From Saprospiraceae bacterium (GTDB lineage: Bacteria; Bacteroidota; Bacteroidia; Chitinophagales; Saprospiraceae): 64,000 nucleotides of DNA. The notes under the pieces were generated by a model. That model did no database searches and was not told where the DNA came from. It worked only from the letters and a program-made list of their open reading frames with translations. A program made the position numbers and the translations under genes. Where the stretch lies: the NCBI GenBank assembly GCA_029251525.1, contig JAQXDE010000066.1, positions 62,001-126,000 on the forward strand. The letters are read 5' to 3'. Below are positions 56,096 to 64,000 of this stretch, piece by piece (the stretch's first letter is position 1; each line of letters begins with the position of its first letter).

Positions 56096-56728
56096 TTAAA
56101 ATAGACTCTTCCTTCCATACTTACTACAAATTGGGCAAGCTACAGGATTATGCCCTCTAGCGGGACAATACTCTCTTCCAAAAAAAATAATCTGTAAATG
56201 TAATTTGTTCCAACTATCTTTTGGGAATAATCTCTTCAAATCTTTTTCTGTTTTTGCAACGTTTTTGCCAGTGCTTAAAGTCCAACGATAAGCTAACCGG
56301 TGAATATGTGTGTCAATTGGCATCGCAGGAAACCCAAAGGCTTGAGCCATAACAACAGAGGCAGTTTTGTGTCCCACGCCAGGTAGTTGTTCCAATTCTT
56401 CAAATGACTGAGGAACGATTCCATCATGTTTGTTAAGAATTATGTGCGATAAGTCTGAGATTGCTTTTGACTTTCGAGGAGAAAGTCCACATGGACGAAT
56501 AATGGCTTTAATTTCTTCTACTTCCAGCTTTATCATATCAGAAGGATTATCAGCTTTAGCAAAAAGGTGTGGCGTGACTTGATTCACACGAACATCTGTG
56601 CATTGGGCGGATAAAAGTACGGCAATAAGCAAAGTGTAAGGATCTTTATGGTCTAAAGGAATTGGAGTTGTTGGGTATAATTCATCTAGGATCTTATGGA
56701 TTTCGTTAGCTTTCTCTTGCTTGATCAT
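56096..56728 (-). CDS. nth: endonuclease III (Nth), Fe-S loop atypical
   Basis: Bifunctional DNA glycosylase/AP lyase for oxidised pyrimidines. Helix-hairpin-helix LPGVGHKTA with the catalytic Lys121 and Asp139 (IDTHIHR) are intact. The C-terminal [4Fe-4S] loop is not normal: cysteines are C188-x9-C198-x2-C201 and nothing follows, where E. coli has C187-x6-C194-x2-C197-x5-C203. Only three cysteines in altered spacing remain, so cluster binding is doubtful. The start overlaps the end of the LuxC-like gene by four bases (ATGA). Confidence 0.93.
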   Translation of the reverse strand: MIKQEKANEIHKILDELYPTTPIPLDHKDPYTLLIAVLLSAQCTDVRVNQVTPHLFAKADNPSDMIKLEVEEIKAIIRPCGLSPRKSKAISDLSHIILNKHDGIVPQSFEELEQLPGVGHKTASVVMAQAFGFPAMPIDTHIHRLAYRWTLSTGKNVAKTEKDLKRLFPKDSWNKLHLQIIFFGREYCPARGHNPVACPICSKYGRKSLF

Positions 56729-57762
56729 ATTGAATAATTTAATTTTTTTAGAAATTTCATTACATCAATTTGGTTTTCGTAATCATCTAATTCAAAAATA
56801 TTTGCCTTTCCGAAATCTTTGTTTTTGAAATTTGTAAAAGTATTATGGTCTGCGTTAGAAACTATATGTTGAATTTCAGAAGTTTTGTTTTTTAACAATT
56901 CTGCTAAATGATTTTCATCTCTATATACTTCATAATGTAACATTGCGATTCTAGATTGTAAAGCTTTGTCCTCAATTATTATAATACAACCATTGGCCTT
57001 GTAATCCATTTTATTAATTATTTGTAAGGTGTAATTATGGTCAAAGTTATTTTTATATTTATTAGTAAGTATAATGTTGTTAAATTCATGAGTAGCTTCT
57101 AGGAGAGGAACAAAGTCATAGTTTTTAGGAATATAAATTTTTGAAATATTTCGACAACTTAGTCCAAAATAATAAAAGATATCTTCACTAAATTTGGCCA
57201 ATTCTTCTTTAGATTCTTTTCCATTTAAAACTCCAATACCAAATTTATTGGTTCTAACAATATTTGGAAATTTAGAAAAATACGATTTAAAAACCTTTAT
57301 TGAGTCTCGATTTCCATTTGCAATGATTGCATCAAAATCGGTAATCCTCTCCACGAAAGAGAAATAATTTTCTACTTCGGGGAATTCACTTTTCATTACT
57401 TTTACACAATATGGAATTAAAAATTTATCGTCTGAAGAAAGTTTGATTTTTGCATGATGACCGCTCACAAAAACATTTAGTAGATCTTGAAATCCTGCCA
57501 AAGGAAAGTTTCCAGACATTATAATCCCAATTGCTTTTTTAATAGAGGTTTCAGGAATTTCGTAGTGATTTGCCCAAGCATCTAATTTTTCTTTTTGTAA
57601 AAAATTAGTAATAATATTTTCTAAAGACCTGTTACTATTTTCGAGTGTAAACCAACTATTTTTATTTTTACTTATTTGTTGGGTAGCAATTAATTCTTCC
57701 TCTTTTAATTGAAGTATTTCGGCAAGGTAAATAAGTGCCTCTATTCTTTTAGATAAATTCAA
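56725..57762 (-). CDS. LuxC-type acyl-CoA reductase
   Basis: A 345-residue protein of the LuxC/aldehyde-dehydrogenase-like group, expected to reduce fatty acyl-CoA to aldehyde with NAD(P)H. Key segments: PLAGFQDLLNVFVSGHHAKI, KLSSDDKFLIPY, ANGNRDSIKVFKSYF, and the probable catalytic Cys203 in FGLSCRNISK. Similar genes are found in most Bacteroidota; their physiological role is not well defined. Its 3' end overlaps nth by four bases, so both are in one transcript. Confidence 0.82.
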   Translation of the reverse strand: MNLSKRIEALIYLAEILQLKEEELIATQQISKNKNSWFTLENSNRSLENIITNFLQKEKLDAWANHYEIPETSIKKAIGIIMSGNFPLAGFQDLLNVFVSGHHAKIKLSSDDKFLIPYCVKVMKSEFPEVENYFSFVERITDFDAIIANGNRDSIKVFKSYFSKFPNIVRTNKFGIGVLNGKESKEELAKFSEDIFYYFGLSCRNISKIYIPKNYDFVPLLEATHEFNNIILTNKYKNNFDHNYTLQIINKMDYKANGCIIIIEDKALQSRIAMLHYEVYRDENHLAELLKNKTSEIQHIVSNADHNTFTNFKNKDFGKANIFELDDYENQIDVMKFLKKLNYSI

Positions 57763-57864
57763 ATTTGAGTATTTATAGTTGTAAAGTATTGATGGATAGT
57801 ATTTTATATTTTCAAGTTCGAATATGTTGCCTGAGAAAATATTTACAGGAGTAAGGTGTGAATA

Positions 57865-59757
57865 TTACTTATCTGGTAACACCAATTGATTGTTAATCAT
57901 AGCTCGGTGATGTGCTTGAATAACTGCTTTTAATTTATTTTCTAATATTGTATTTACAGTATTGCTTTTGTCCTTCAAATCATTTTGTAAAAATACATCT
58001 TTTTTATAATTATAAACTCCAATCGTTTCTTTTTGATTATAAGAGAGAATCAAACTATCGTTCAATATTTGATATATTTGATTCGAATACATATAAGCAT
58101 TTTTATTTGTAAAAGTATCAAGAGCACTTTCGCCAGAAGAGAAAAAAGGAATATCATAATTTATGTAATCCAAAATAGTTGGAAGAATATCGGTCTGCTG
58201 GGTGATATTAGAATTTCTACCTTTTAAGTCAGAATTTGGTTTGAAAAAAAATAACGGAATTTGATACATACCGACCGCAGTTCCATATTTTTTCATAGCT
58301 CGCTTCCCAATATGATCTGCTGTGATAACGAATAAAGTATTGTCGTACCAATCCATTTTTTTCACCGTCTCAAAAAAATGTCGCAGTGCAAAGTCTGTAT
58401 ATCGGATAGCTCTTAAAATTGGTTCTTCATTAGGGTGTTTTTCTTCAAAATATTTCTCCACATAGTAGGGGTGATGAGAAGTAAGTGAAAATAAAAGTGC
58501 CGTAAAGGGCTGTTGATATTGATCAATTTCTTTTGCTGTAAATTGAAAAAATGGAGCATCCCAGATTCCCCAATTTCCATCATAATCTTTTTGACTTGGA
58601 TAAACAGTTCTATCATAAAATTTTTGATAACCAGTCAATTTTGAAAATCGTTCAAATTCCATTGAACCTGGATTAGAACCATGAAAAAATCCACTGGTGT
58701 ATCCTTTTTTTCCTAAATGAGATGCAATACCAGCTAATTGATTTCCTTGGTAAGGTGAAAAAGTTAATGCGTTATCCATTAAGGCTGGAACACTTGCTGA
58801 TATCGCAGCGATTCCTTGGGTTGACCGAGTTCCTGCAGCGTAAGCATTTTCAAAGTACCAACTCTCCAGCATTAAAGAATCAATAAATGGGGTGGGACTT
58901 TTTTCATAATCATTAAAAAAACCAATATGTTCTTTTCCAAAACTTTCTAAGACAATTAGGAAAATATTATCTTTTTTGAATTCTCCTTTTGGTGTTGGGG
59001 TTTTAGTAAATGAGAATAGCTTAGCTTCCTCCTCCTTACTCATGTAGTTTTTTTCTTCAATGAAATTTTGCTGAACAGAGAAAAGTAAACTCAAAGTTGT
59101 ATTTGACTGTAACGGCATTAATCGCATATCATCAACATATTGAGCAGCTGTCAATGGCATAATAGGACGTAACTGTACACCACCACGCATACCTAATATT
59201 AGAAACCCTATGGCAAAAGGAAAAATAACTATCTGAATTAGGAAGTTAGTTTTAATACTAGAGGAAGAAAGTGTTAATTTTTTAAAAGTAAAATGTAAAA
59301 AACTAACCATCAGGCTATAGAAAAGTAACAAATACCAAAAGTCATAGAGAAATTGAAAAGTCATATTCGTCGTTTCACCGATTAAATTTAAATCACTTCC
59401 AATTGCTCGTCGAAAAGCAAAACGAAAATAACCTATATCACCTACTTCAAAAATTAAGGCAATAGAGTTAGTTATAATAAATATCCATTTTTGAATTTTC
59501 TGATATGTCAGATTATCTCGAATAGAGGAAGGAATAATATAAGTGAGAACCAACAGGGAATTGAGATAAACCAATGCTGCTAAATCAAATCGTAAACCAA
59601 AAAAAAGTAATTTAATAAAACTCCAATATCCATCAATAGGAAAAGCTTCTAAATTGAAAATAAAGAAACCAACCCTACAAATCATCCAAACGAAAAGTAG
59701 TCCGATAAATCGTAGACCCAATTGTTTTAAAAAAAACAATTCTCCTCTTAATTTCAT
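57865..59757 (-). CDS. LtaS-like sulfatase-family phosphotransferase
   Basis: A 630-residue inner-membrane protein: five N-terminal membrane helices (to about residue 200), then an alkaline-phosphatase/sulfatase-fold catalytic domain in the periplasm. Motifs: NIFLIVLESFGKEHIG (metal Glu), the nucleophile region AAGTRSTQGIAAI (about residues 308-320), HGSNPGSMEFERF and TLFVITADHIGKRA (metal Asp/His). Such enzymes make lipoteichoic acid in Firmicutes; in Bacteroidota they probably transfer glycerol-phosphate or phosphoethanolamine to envelope glycans. TAGGTTTG (complement of 59783-59790) may be its -7 box. Confidence 0.88.
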   Translation of the reverse strand: MKLRGELFFLKQLGLRFIGLLFVWMICRVGFFIFNLEAFPIDGYWSFIKLLFFGLRFDLAALVYLNSLLVLTYIIPSSIRDNLTYQKIQKWIFIITNSIALIFEVGDIGYFRFAFRRAIGSDLNLIGETTNMTFQFLYDFWYLLLFYSLMVSFLHFTFKKLTLSSSSIKTNFLIQIVIFPFAIGFLILGMRGGVQLRPIMPLTAAQYVDDMRLMPLQSNTTLSLLFSVQQNFIEEKNYMSKEEEAKLFSFTKTPTPKGEFKKDNIFLIVLESFGKEHIGFFNDYEKSPTPFIDSLMLESWYFENAYAAGTRSTQGIAAISASVPALMDNALTFSPYQGNQLAGIASHLGKKGYTSGFFHGSNPGSMEFERFSKLTGYQKFYDRTVYPSQKDYDGNWGIWDAPFFQFTAKEIDQYQQPFTALLFSLTSHHPYYVEKYFEEKHPNEEPILRAIRYTDFALRHFFETVKKMDWYDNTLFVITADHIGKRAMKKYGTAVGMYQIPLFFFKPNSDLKGRNSNITQQTDILPTILDYINYDIPFFSSGESALDTFTNKNAYMYSNQIYQILNDSLILSYNQKETIGVYNYKKDVFLQNDLKDKSNTVNTILENKLKAVIQAHHRAMINNQLVLPDK

Positions 59758-60015
59758 GAAAATTTTAATTTTTTTCTGAACACAAACCTACGAAGATTGT
59801 TTATATTAAAAAAGCATAGTGAGTTCTATCTATTGTAAGTCCTAGATAGCAAAACTTTACTTTTAGGTTATTTTAAACATAGCTACTCAAAAATTAAAAA
59901 CAATATTGTGGTATTAACATTTTTAATATATCTTGCGTTTAAATTGACAAAAGATGTTGATAGGAAATAAAAAATAAATCCATCTGAATATTATTAAGCT
60001 ATGGTCCGATACTTA

Positions 60016-60195
60016 TAATATTAGGGAAAAGACTCGAATCATGAGTAGGGCGGGCCTCAAGCCGTTGACTTGTCCGGCCGGAATTCTTCGTAAGAGGAAA
60101 GAAGCAAGGGGATTACCCAAAATGAATCGGCTACCCTAATCATGTCATACCAGGGGTCCAATAGCACCTTTGATATTTGGATGGTTTTTTATTTT
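60016..60195 (+). ncRNA. candidate structured RNA, rod-shaped, 6S-like
   Basis: A stretch near 50% G+C in an otherwise AT-rich gap. It folds by eye into one long irregular hairpin: AATAT, AGGG, GACTC (60031-60035), CATGAGTAGGG (60040-60050), AGCCG (60060-60064), CTTG and TTCTT on the left pair in order with AAGAA, CAAG, CGGCT (60128-60132), CCCTAATCATG (60134-60144), GGGTC (60154-60158), CCTT and ATATT on the right. Unpaired bulges alternate with the helices and the apical part is asymmetric. A T-rich stretch (60184-60195) follows on the plus strand. Length about 160-180 nt and the rod shape recall 6S RNA, but no conserved 6S sequence was verified; the strand is inferred from the T-run. Confidence 0.45.
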
Positions 60196-60826
60196 ATGTT
60201 GGAGGAATTATATTCTTAAAATGACCATTCATTTCCACCCTTTTTCTCAATCTTTCCATATCCTTTACAATAGGGATCAAATTTTCTAAATGATTAATCA
60301 TAAATTCTTGACGGTCTATCTCATCACCAATAGTTAAAAACTTATATTCCTGTTCGATTGAAAAACCCACATGATGAGCCATCTCATAAGTTGAAAAACT
60401 AGACGTATTTTTTGGAATATCTTTTTTAATTGAAAGATATCCGAAAAGTTGTTTAGTTAAATTCAAAATTTTGAGGTACAAAATAGAGGATCCATTTTCT
60501 TTTCCTGTTAATCGTTCAATATCTCCGCCAGAGTATAACTTATCTGAAATGATTGAATAATATTCATGAATTTTAAAAATACCAAGTCCACGGGTTTTGA
60601 TATCCATTGAACCGTCAGAACCTTTCTTGACGATTTTTATTAATTCAATTTCAGTTCCAAAGTCCAAAACCTTATTATCCAAAAAAGTAGGTATTCCGAA
60701 AGTTGTTCCATTTTGCTCGCATTCTCTAATTAGTTGTTTATAACGAGGCTCGAAGATATGTAAGTTCAGTTCTTCGCCGGGGAAGGCGACTAATTTGAGT
60801 GGAAATAATGGAAGGAAATCAGTCAT
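60194..60826 (-). CDS. Lon-protease substrate-binding (LON) domain protein
   Basis: A 210-residue stand-alone LON domain (PF02190) without the ATPase or protease parts of Lon. N-terminal FPLKLVAFPGEELNLHIFEP, then RYKQLIRECEQNGTTFGIP and the conserved TRGLGIFKI. Such proteins occur in most Bacteroidota, with unknown function. The gene ends where the T-rich tail of the candidate RNA begins, so the two are convergent if the RNA is on the plus strand. Confidence 0.88.
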   Translation of the reverse strand: MTDFLPLFPLKLVAFPGEELNLHIFEPRYKQLIRECEQNGTTFGIPTFLDNKVLDFGTEIELIKIVKKGSDGSMDIKTRGLGIFKIHEYYSIISDKLYSGGDIERLTGKENGSSILYLKILNLTKQLFGYLSIKKDIPKNTSSFSTYEMAHHVGFSIEQEYKFLTIGDEIDRQEFMINHLENLIPIVKDMERLRKRVEMNGHFKNIIPPT

Positions 60827-61262
60827 TGATATTAAATTAAAAGATAGCGAATTTTAAATGTTTTTAGTGATTGATTTATTAAACCAAACATCGTTTTTTA
60901 CGTACACTTTTTTTCTAAAGTCAAATGTATTCCAAATTTCCAAACACAACAAATCTCAATTTATCTTTTTCAAAAAATATTTTAGGAACAACGAATAATA
61001 GATAGTGATTTGCAAATAATAAATATAGCTATATTACAGATTTAAAAGAATTTAGATTGTGGCTGTAATGATAAAGTCTAACAACAGAAATGGAAATAAT
61101 TTACAGGTTTAAGCTTCTATTAAACGTTCATTGTATATTTCTAATTTTTTTACAATGTTAATTCAATTTTTTTACCTAGAAAAAAAAAATATCGAAATGA
61201 TGAGTTTATGTAAAAACTCTATCTTTGGAGTGAGTCCTATTAAATACCAAAATATTAGAAAT
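60827..61262. other. intergenic region with promoter-like element and short direct repeat
   Basis: About 435 bp between the divergent LON-domain and alpha-2-macroglobulin genes. TATCTTTG at 61220-61227 matches the -7 consensus TAnnTTTG, 36 bases before the start. AAATACCAAAATAT occurs at 61242-61255 and again at 61266-61279, straddling the start codon. Confidence 0.5.
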
Positions 61263-64000
61263 ATGAAATACCAAAATATCCCTTCTTTGTTTTTATTGTC
61301 CTTGATTTTGTGGGTTAGTTATTCATCTTGCAGAACTGATTTGGAAGCAAAAGAAATGACGACAAATATGAGTAATTATATTTACGCATATACGTCTAAC
61401 TCTATTTCCAAAGCTGATCCAATTCGAATTCAATTGACTTCGCCAATAGGGGAAGACTTGGTGGGAACCGAAGTAGATAAAAGTATTTTTTCTTTTAAAC
61501 CTTCTATAAGTGGAACAGCTCAATGGCAAGATGAACAAACTATTGTTTTTCAACCTAAAGAAAATTTACCATCTGGACAACACTATTTAGGGAAATTTAT
61601 ACTCTCCAAAGTATTCAAAAAGGTACCATCTGATGCGAAAACGTTTGAATTTAATTTTTTCACAAAAGAACAACATTTCTTTATTTCTGTAGAAGGATTA
61701 AAAAATGATCCTAGTGGTGATGAAAAGAAAAAGCGTCTGTCCGGTTGGTTAAATACGGCAGATATTGCAAATAGTGAGGAGGTTGAAAAGTTGGTGACAG
61801 CAAGGCAAGATGGAAATGTTTTGCCTATCATTTGGGAACACAAAGAGGATAATATTAAGCACACATTTATTGTTGAAAATATTCAACGAGGTGTTAATAG
61901 GTCGGAAGTGGAAGTGAGTTGGGATGGTAAACCATTAGGCTTGGAAAAGAAAAGTGGTAAAAAAGTAGAAATTCCAGCTTTGGATGAATTCAAAGTAATG
62001 GATGCCAAAGTGGTGCAAGGCGATAATCCATACATCGTTTTATATTTTTCAGATCCATTAAGTAAGTCTCAAGATTTGACAGGATTGATTTCCTTGGTTG
62101 GAAAAAAACGAAAACTGAAATATATGATTAATGGAAGCGAGGTAAGTATTTATCCTCAAGGGAAATCTGCCGGAGTGATGACCGTGAAAGCAGCTTTAGG
62201 CATTAAAAGCGCCACTGGTTATAAAATGAAAAATGATAGCGAGTGGAAGTTAGTTTTAAAACAAAAAAAACCACGTGTGCGTCTTGTTGGTAACGGAGTC
62301 ATCATGCCTAATTCGAAAGGGTTGATGTTTCCATTCGACGCGGTGAATTTAAATTATATAGATGTTGAGATAATTAAAATTTTTAATAATAATGTATTAC
62401 AATTTTTGCAAAATAATGAAGTGGATGGATGGTATAATTTAAATCAAGTGGGACGAATTATAATGCAGAAACAAATTCAATTATCCAAACTTAATCCAGA
62501 TGCCAATGCTAAAGATTGGACTCATTATGCGTTGGATTTAAGTGATTTGATAAAAGATGATCCACACGCGATTTATCAAGTAAGTATGGGCATTCGTCCG
62601 GAGTATTCAACTTACAATTGTGATGGAGAGGATGAAACGGCTGAGGAGAAAAAAGTAGTTACTGACCCATTTTTTAAAAATGATGGAAAGAAATTCAAAT
62701 CAATTTGGAATTCCTACAGAAGTAATTACAAAGGTTACAGATATGAGCATCGAAATGATCCTTGTTTCCCAGCTTACTATAGTTCGAACCGGTTTGTTCG
62801 TAGGAATGTCTTGGCTTCCGATATGGGAATTTTGGTAAAAAGAGGCTCAGATGCGAGTTATATGATTGCAGTGACTGACTTGCGAACGACTCAGTCAATG
62901 GAAAGTGTAAATTTAGAATTTTATGATTATCAGCAACAATTAATAAAATCAGTAATAACTGATAACCAAGGAATGGCTGTCATCGAGTTTGATGAAAATC
63001 CATTTGTAGTTATCGCTAACAAAGGAAATCAACGAGGTTATTTGAAATTGATGGATCAAAATTCATTACCATTGGGACGTTTTGATGTTGGAGGAAAATA
63101 TGCACAAAAAGGATTGAAAGGATTTATGTACGGTGAAAGAGGAGTTTGGCGCCCAGGAGATTCTATCTTTTTGAATTTTATATTAGAAGATAAAACGAAT
63201 AAATTACCAAAAGACCATCCTATTACTTTTGAGTTATATGATGTGCGAGGAACATTAAAAGAGAAAAGGGTAGTGTTAGATAACGTGAATAAGGTATACG
63301 CATTGCACACTGCTACTAGTTTGGAAGACCCGACTGGAAATTGGCGAGCGATTGTAAAAGTAGGTGGAGCAAGTTTTACTAAAAATCTTAAAATCGAAAC
63401 GGTTAAACCAAATCGATTAAAAATTAATATGGATTTTGGAAAAGAAAAATTCACCACTGCTGATGCAAAGTTAAAAGGTGATTTGCAAGTCAATTGGTTA
63501 CATGGAGCACCAGCTTCTAATCTGACTACAAAGGTAGAAATGCATTTGACCTCAGCTTCTACCTATTTTAAAAAGTTTAAAGATTTTAGATTTAGTGATC
63601 CAACTAGACGATTTTCTCAACAGCCAAAAACTATTTATGATGGGCCGTTGGATGAAAATGGTTTTACAAAGGTGGAAGCCAATTTAAATGTTAAAAAATC
63701 AGCAACAGGAAAAATCCGTGCAGCTTTTAAAGTGCGTGCTTTTGAAAAAGGAGGAGATGCAAGTGCCGATCAATTTTCTGTCAACTATGATCCCTTCGAT
63801 AGCTATGTTGGTGTGAAGATTCCTAGAAATAAATACCACGAACAACGTATTGATGTAAAGCGAGATGGCGTATTAAATTTTGTAGCAGTCGATGGGGATG
63901 GGAATGCTTTGATAGGTCGAAAATTAAATATTGGATTATATCGAGTGAAATGGAGATGGTGGTGGGATAGCTATAATAATGATTTGATGCAGTACAATTC
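61263..64000 (+). CDS. alpha-2-macroglobulin-family lipoprotein, 3' end beyond window
   Basis: N-terminal 912 residues of a large bacterial alpha-2-macroglobulin. It begins MKYQNIPSLFLLSLI and has the lipobox SYSSC (Cys23), so it is exported and lipid-anchored. MG1-like and following beta domains are visible: ADPIRIQLTSPIGEDLVGTE, VRLVGNGVIMPNSKGLMFPF, the MG2-type GKYAQKGLKGFMYGERGVWR-PGDS region, and VKWRWWWDSY near the right edge. These proteins are thought to trap attacking proteases in the periplasm or at the surface, often with a penicillin-binding protein partner (PBP1C), which would lie outside the window. No in-frame stop to the last base. Confidence 0.92.
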   Translation, partial: MKYQNIPSLFLLSLILWVSYSSCRTDLEAKEMTTNMSNYIYAYTSNSISKADPIRIQLTSPIGEDLVGTEVDKSIFSFKPSISGTAQWQDEQTIVFQPKENLPSGQHYLGKFILSKVFKKVPSDAKTFEFNFFTKEQHFFISVEGLKNDPSGDEKKKRLSGWLNTADIANSEEVEKLVTARQDGNVLPIIWEHKEDNIKHTFIVENIQRGVNRSEVEVSWDGKPLGLEKKSGKKVEIPALDEFKVMDAKVVQGDNPYIVLYFSDPLSKSQDLTGLISLVGKKRKLKYMINGSEVSIYPQGKSAGVMTVKAALGIKSATGYKMKNDSEWKLVLKQKKPRVRLVGNGVIMPNSKGLMFPFDAVNLNYIDVEIIKIFNNNVLQFLQNNEVDGWYNLNQVGRIIMQKQIQLSKLNPDANAKDWTHYALDLSDLIKDDPHAIYQVSMGIRPEYSTYNCDGEDETAEEKKVVTDPFFKNDGKKFKSIWNSYRSNYKGYRYEHRNDPCFPAYYSSNRFVRRNVLASDMGILVKRGSDASYMIAVTDLRTTQSMESVNLEFYDYQQQLIKSVITDNQGMAVIEFDENPFVVIANKGNQRGYLKLMDQNSLPLGRFDVGGKYAQKGLKGFMYGERGVWRPGDSIFLNFILEDKTNKLPKDHPITFELYDVRGTLKEKRVVLDNVNKVYALHTATSLEDPTGNWRAIVKVGGASFTKNLKIETVKPNRLKINMDFGKEKFTTADAKLKGDLQVNWLHGAPASNLTTKVEMHLTSASTYFKKFKDFRFSDPTRRFSQQPKTIYDGPLDENGFTKVEANLNVKKSATGKIRAAFKVRAFEKGGDASADQFSVNYDPFDSYVGVKIPRNKYHEQRIDVKRDGVLNFVAVDGDGNALIGRKLNIGLYRVKWRWWWDSYNNDLMQYN

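Noticed and set aside
60001-60195. Candidate RNA as SRP RNA, RNase P RNA or tmRNA
   Set aside because: The conserved SRP GGAAG-GCAGC loop, the RNase P GAGGAAAGTCC core and tmRNA ends are not present; only an overall rod shape remains, hence the cautious 6S-like label.

Overview
The window is AT-rich DNA from a member of the Bacteroidota, most likely a Saprospiraceae-like marine or environmental lineage (genus not assigned). The evidence is a 1845-residue surface protein with SprB-type repeats and a type B T9SS sorting domain, a subtilisin with a type A T9SS tail, an S46 dipeptidyl-peptidase, TamL, DUF4159, DUF6580 and DUF7935 family proteins, many SC-type lipoprotein signals, few Shine-Dalgarno sites, and promoter-like TAnnTTTG elements. 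I see no rRNA or tRNA genes, insertion sequences or CRISPR arrays.

Layout. 1-4.9 kb: partial rseP, rsmE, a DUF4159 protein, PspC, ferritin and a broken Kazal-like lipoprotein gene. 5.1-10.6 kb: M28 peptidase lipoprotein, acyltransferase/small membrane protein/yjjX operon, Nudix and RBBP9-like hydrolase pair. 11-17 kb: moaC and a MobA-like fusion (molybdenum cofactor), S46 peptidase, NdpA-like nucleoid protein, an unknown lipoprotein. 17.8-27.3 kb: a secreted-protein block with the giant SprB-repeat adhesin, a four-domain Kazal lipoprotein and a T9SS subtilisin. 27.5-33.7 kb: aspartate kinase, an unusual Cys-rich protein whose HExxHxxGxxH-like site reads HExxCxxGxxC, an IscA-type protein, a DUF7935 protein and a 5'-nucleotidase split over two genes. 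34.1-41 kb: dnaA with a structured leader, DUF6580 membrane protein, a GT-C-like membrane protein, M1 aminopeptidase. 41-42.4 kb: a 1.36 kb gene-poor convergent gap with short dyads and a possible gene remnant. 42.4-53.5 kb: ABC transporter, ECF sigma factor, rdgB, ilvE, bestrophin, trkA-trkH potassium uptake, TrmH-type methyltransferase. 53.6-64 kb: tamL, nth, LuxC-type acyl-CoA reductase, LtaS-like phosphotransferase, a GC-richer structured RNA candidate, a Lon-substrate-binding-domain protein and a partial alpha-2-macroglobulin lipoprotein.

Most genes are housekeeping or envelope functions in one- to three-gene units separated by strong hairpin terminators. The points most worth following are the rod-shaped, 6S-like RNA candidate at about 60.02-60.19 kb, the HExxCxxGxxC protein at 29.6-30.5 kb, the adjacent subtilisin and Kazal-inhibitor genes at 23.5-27.3 kb, and the unexplained gap at 41.1-42.4 kb. 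All folds and family calls were made by eye.
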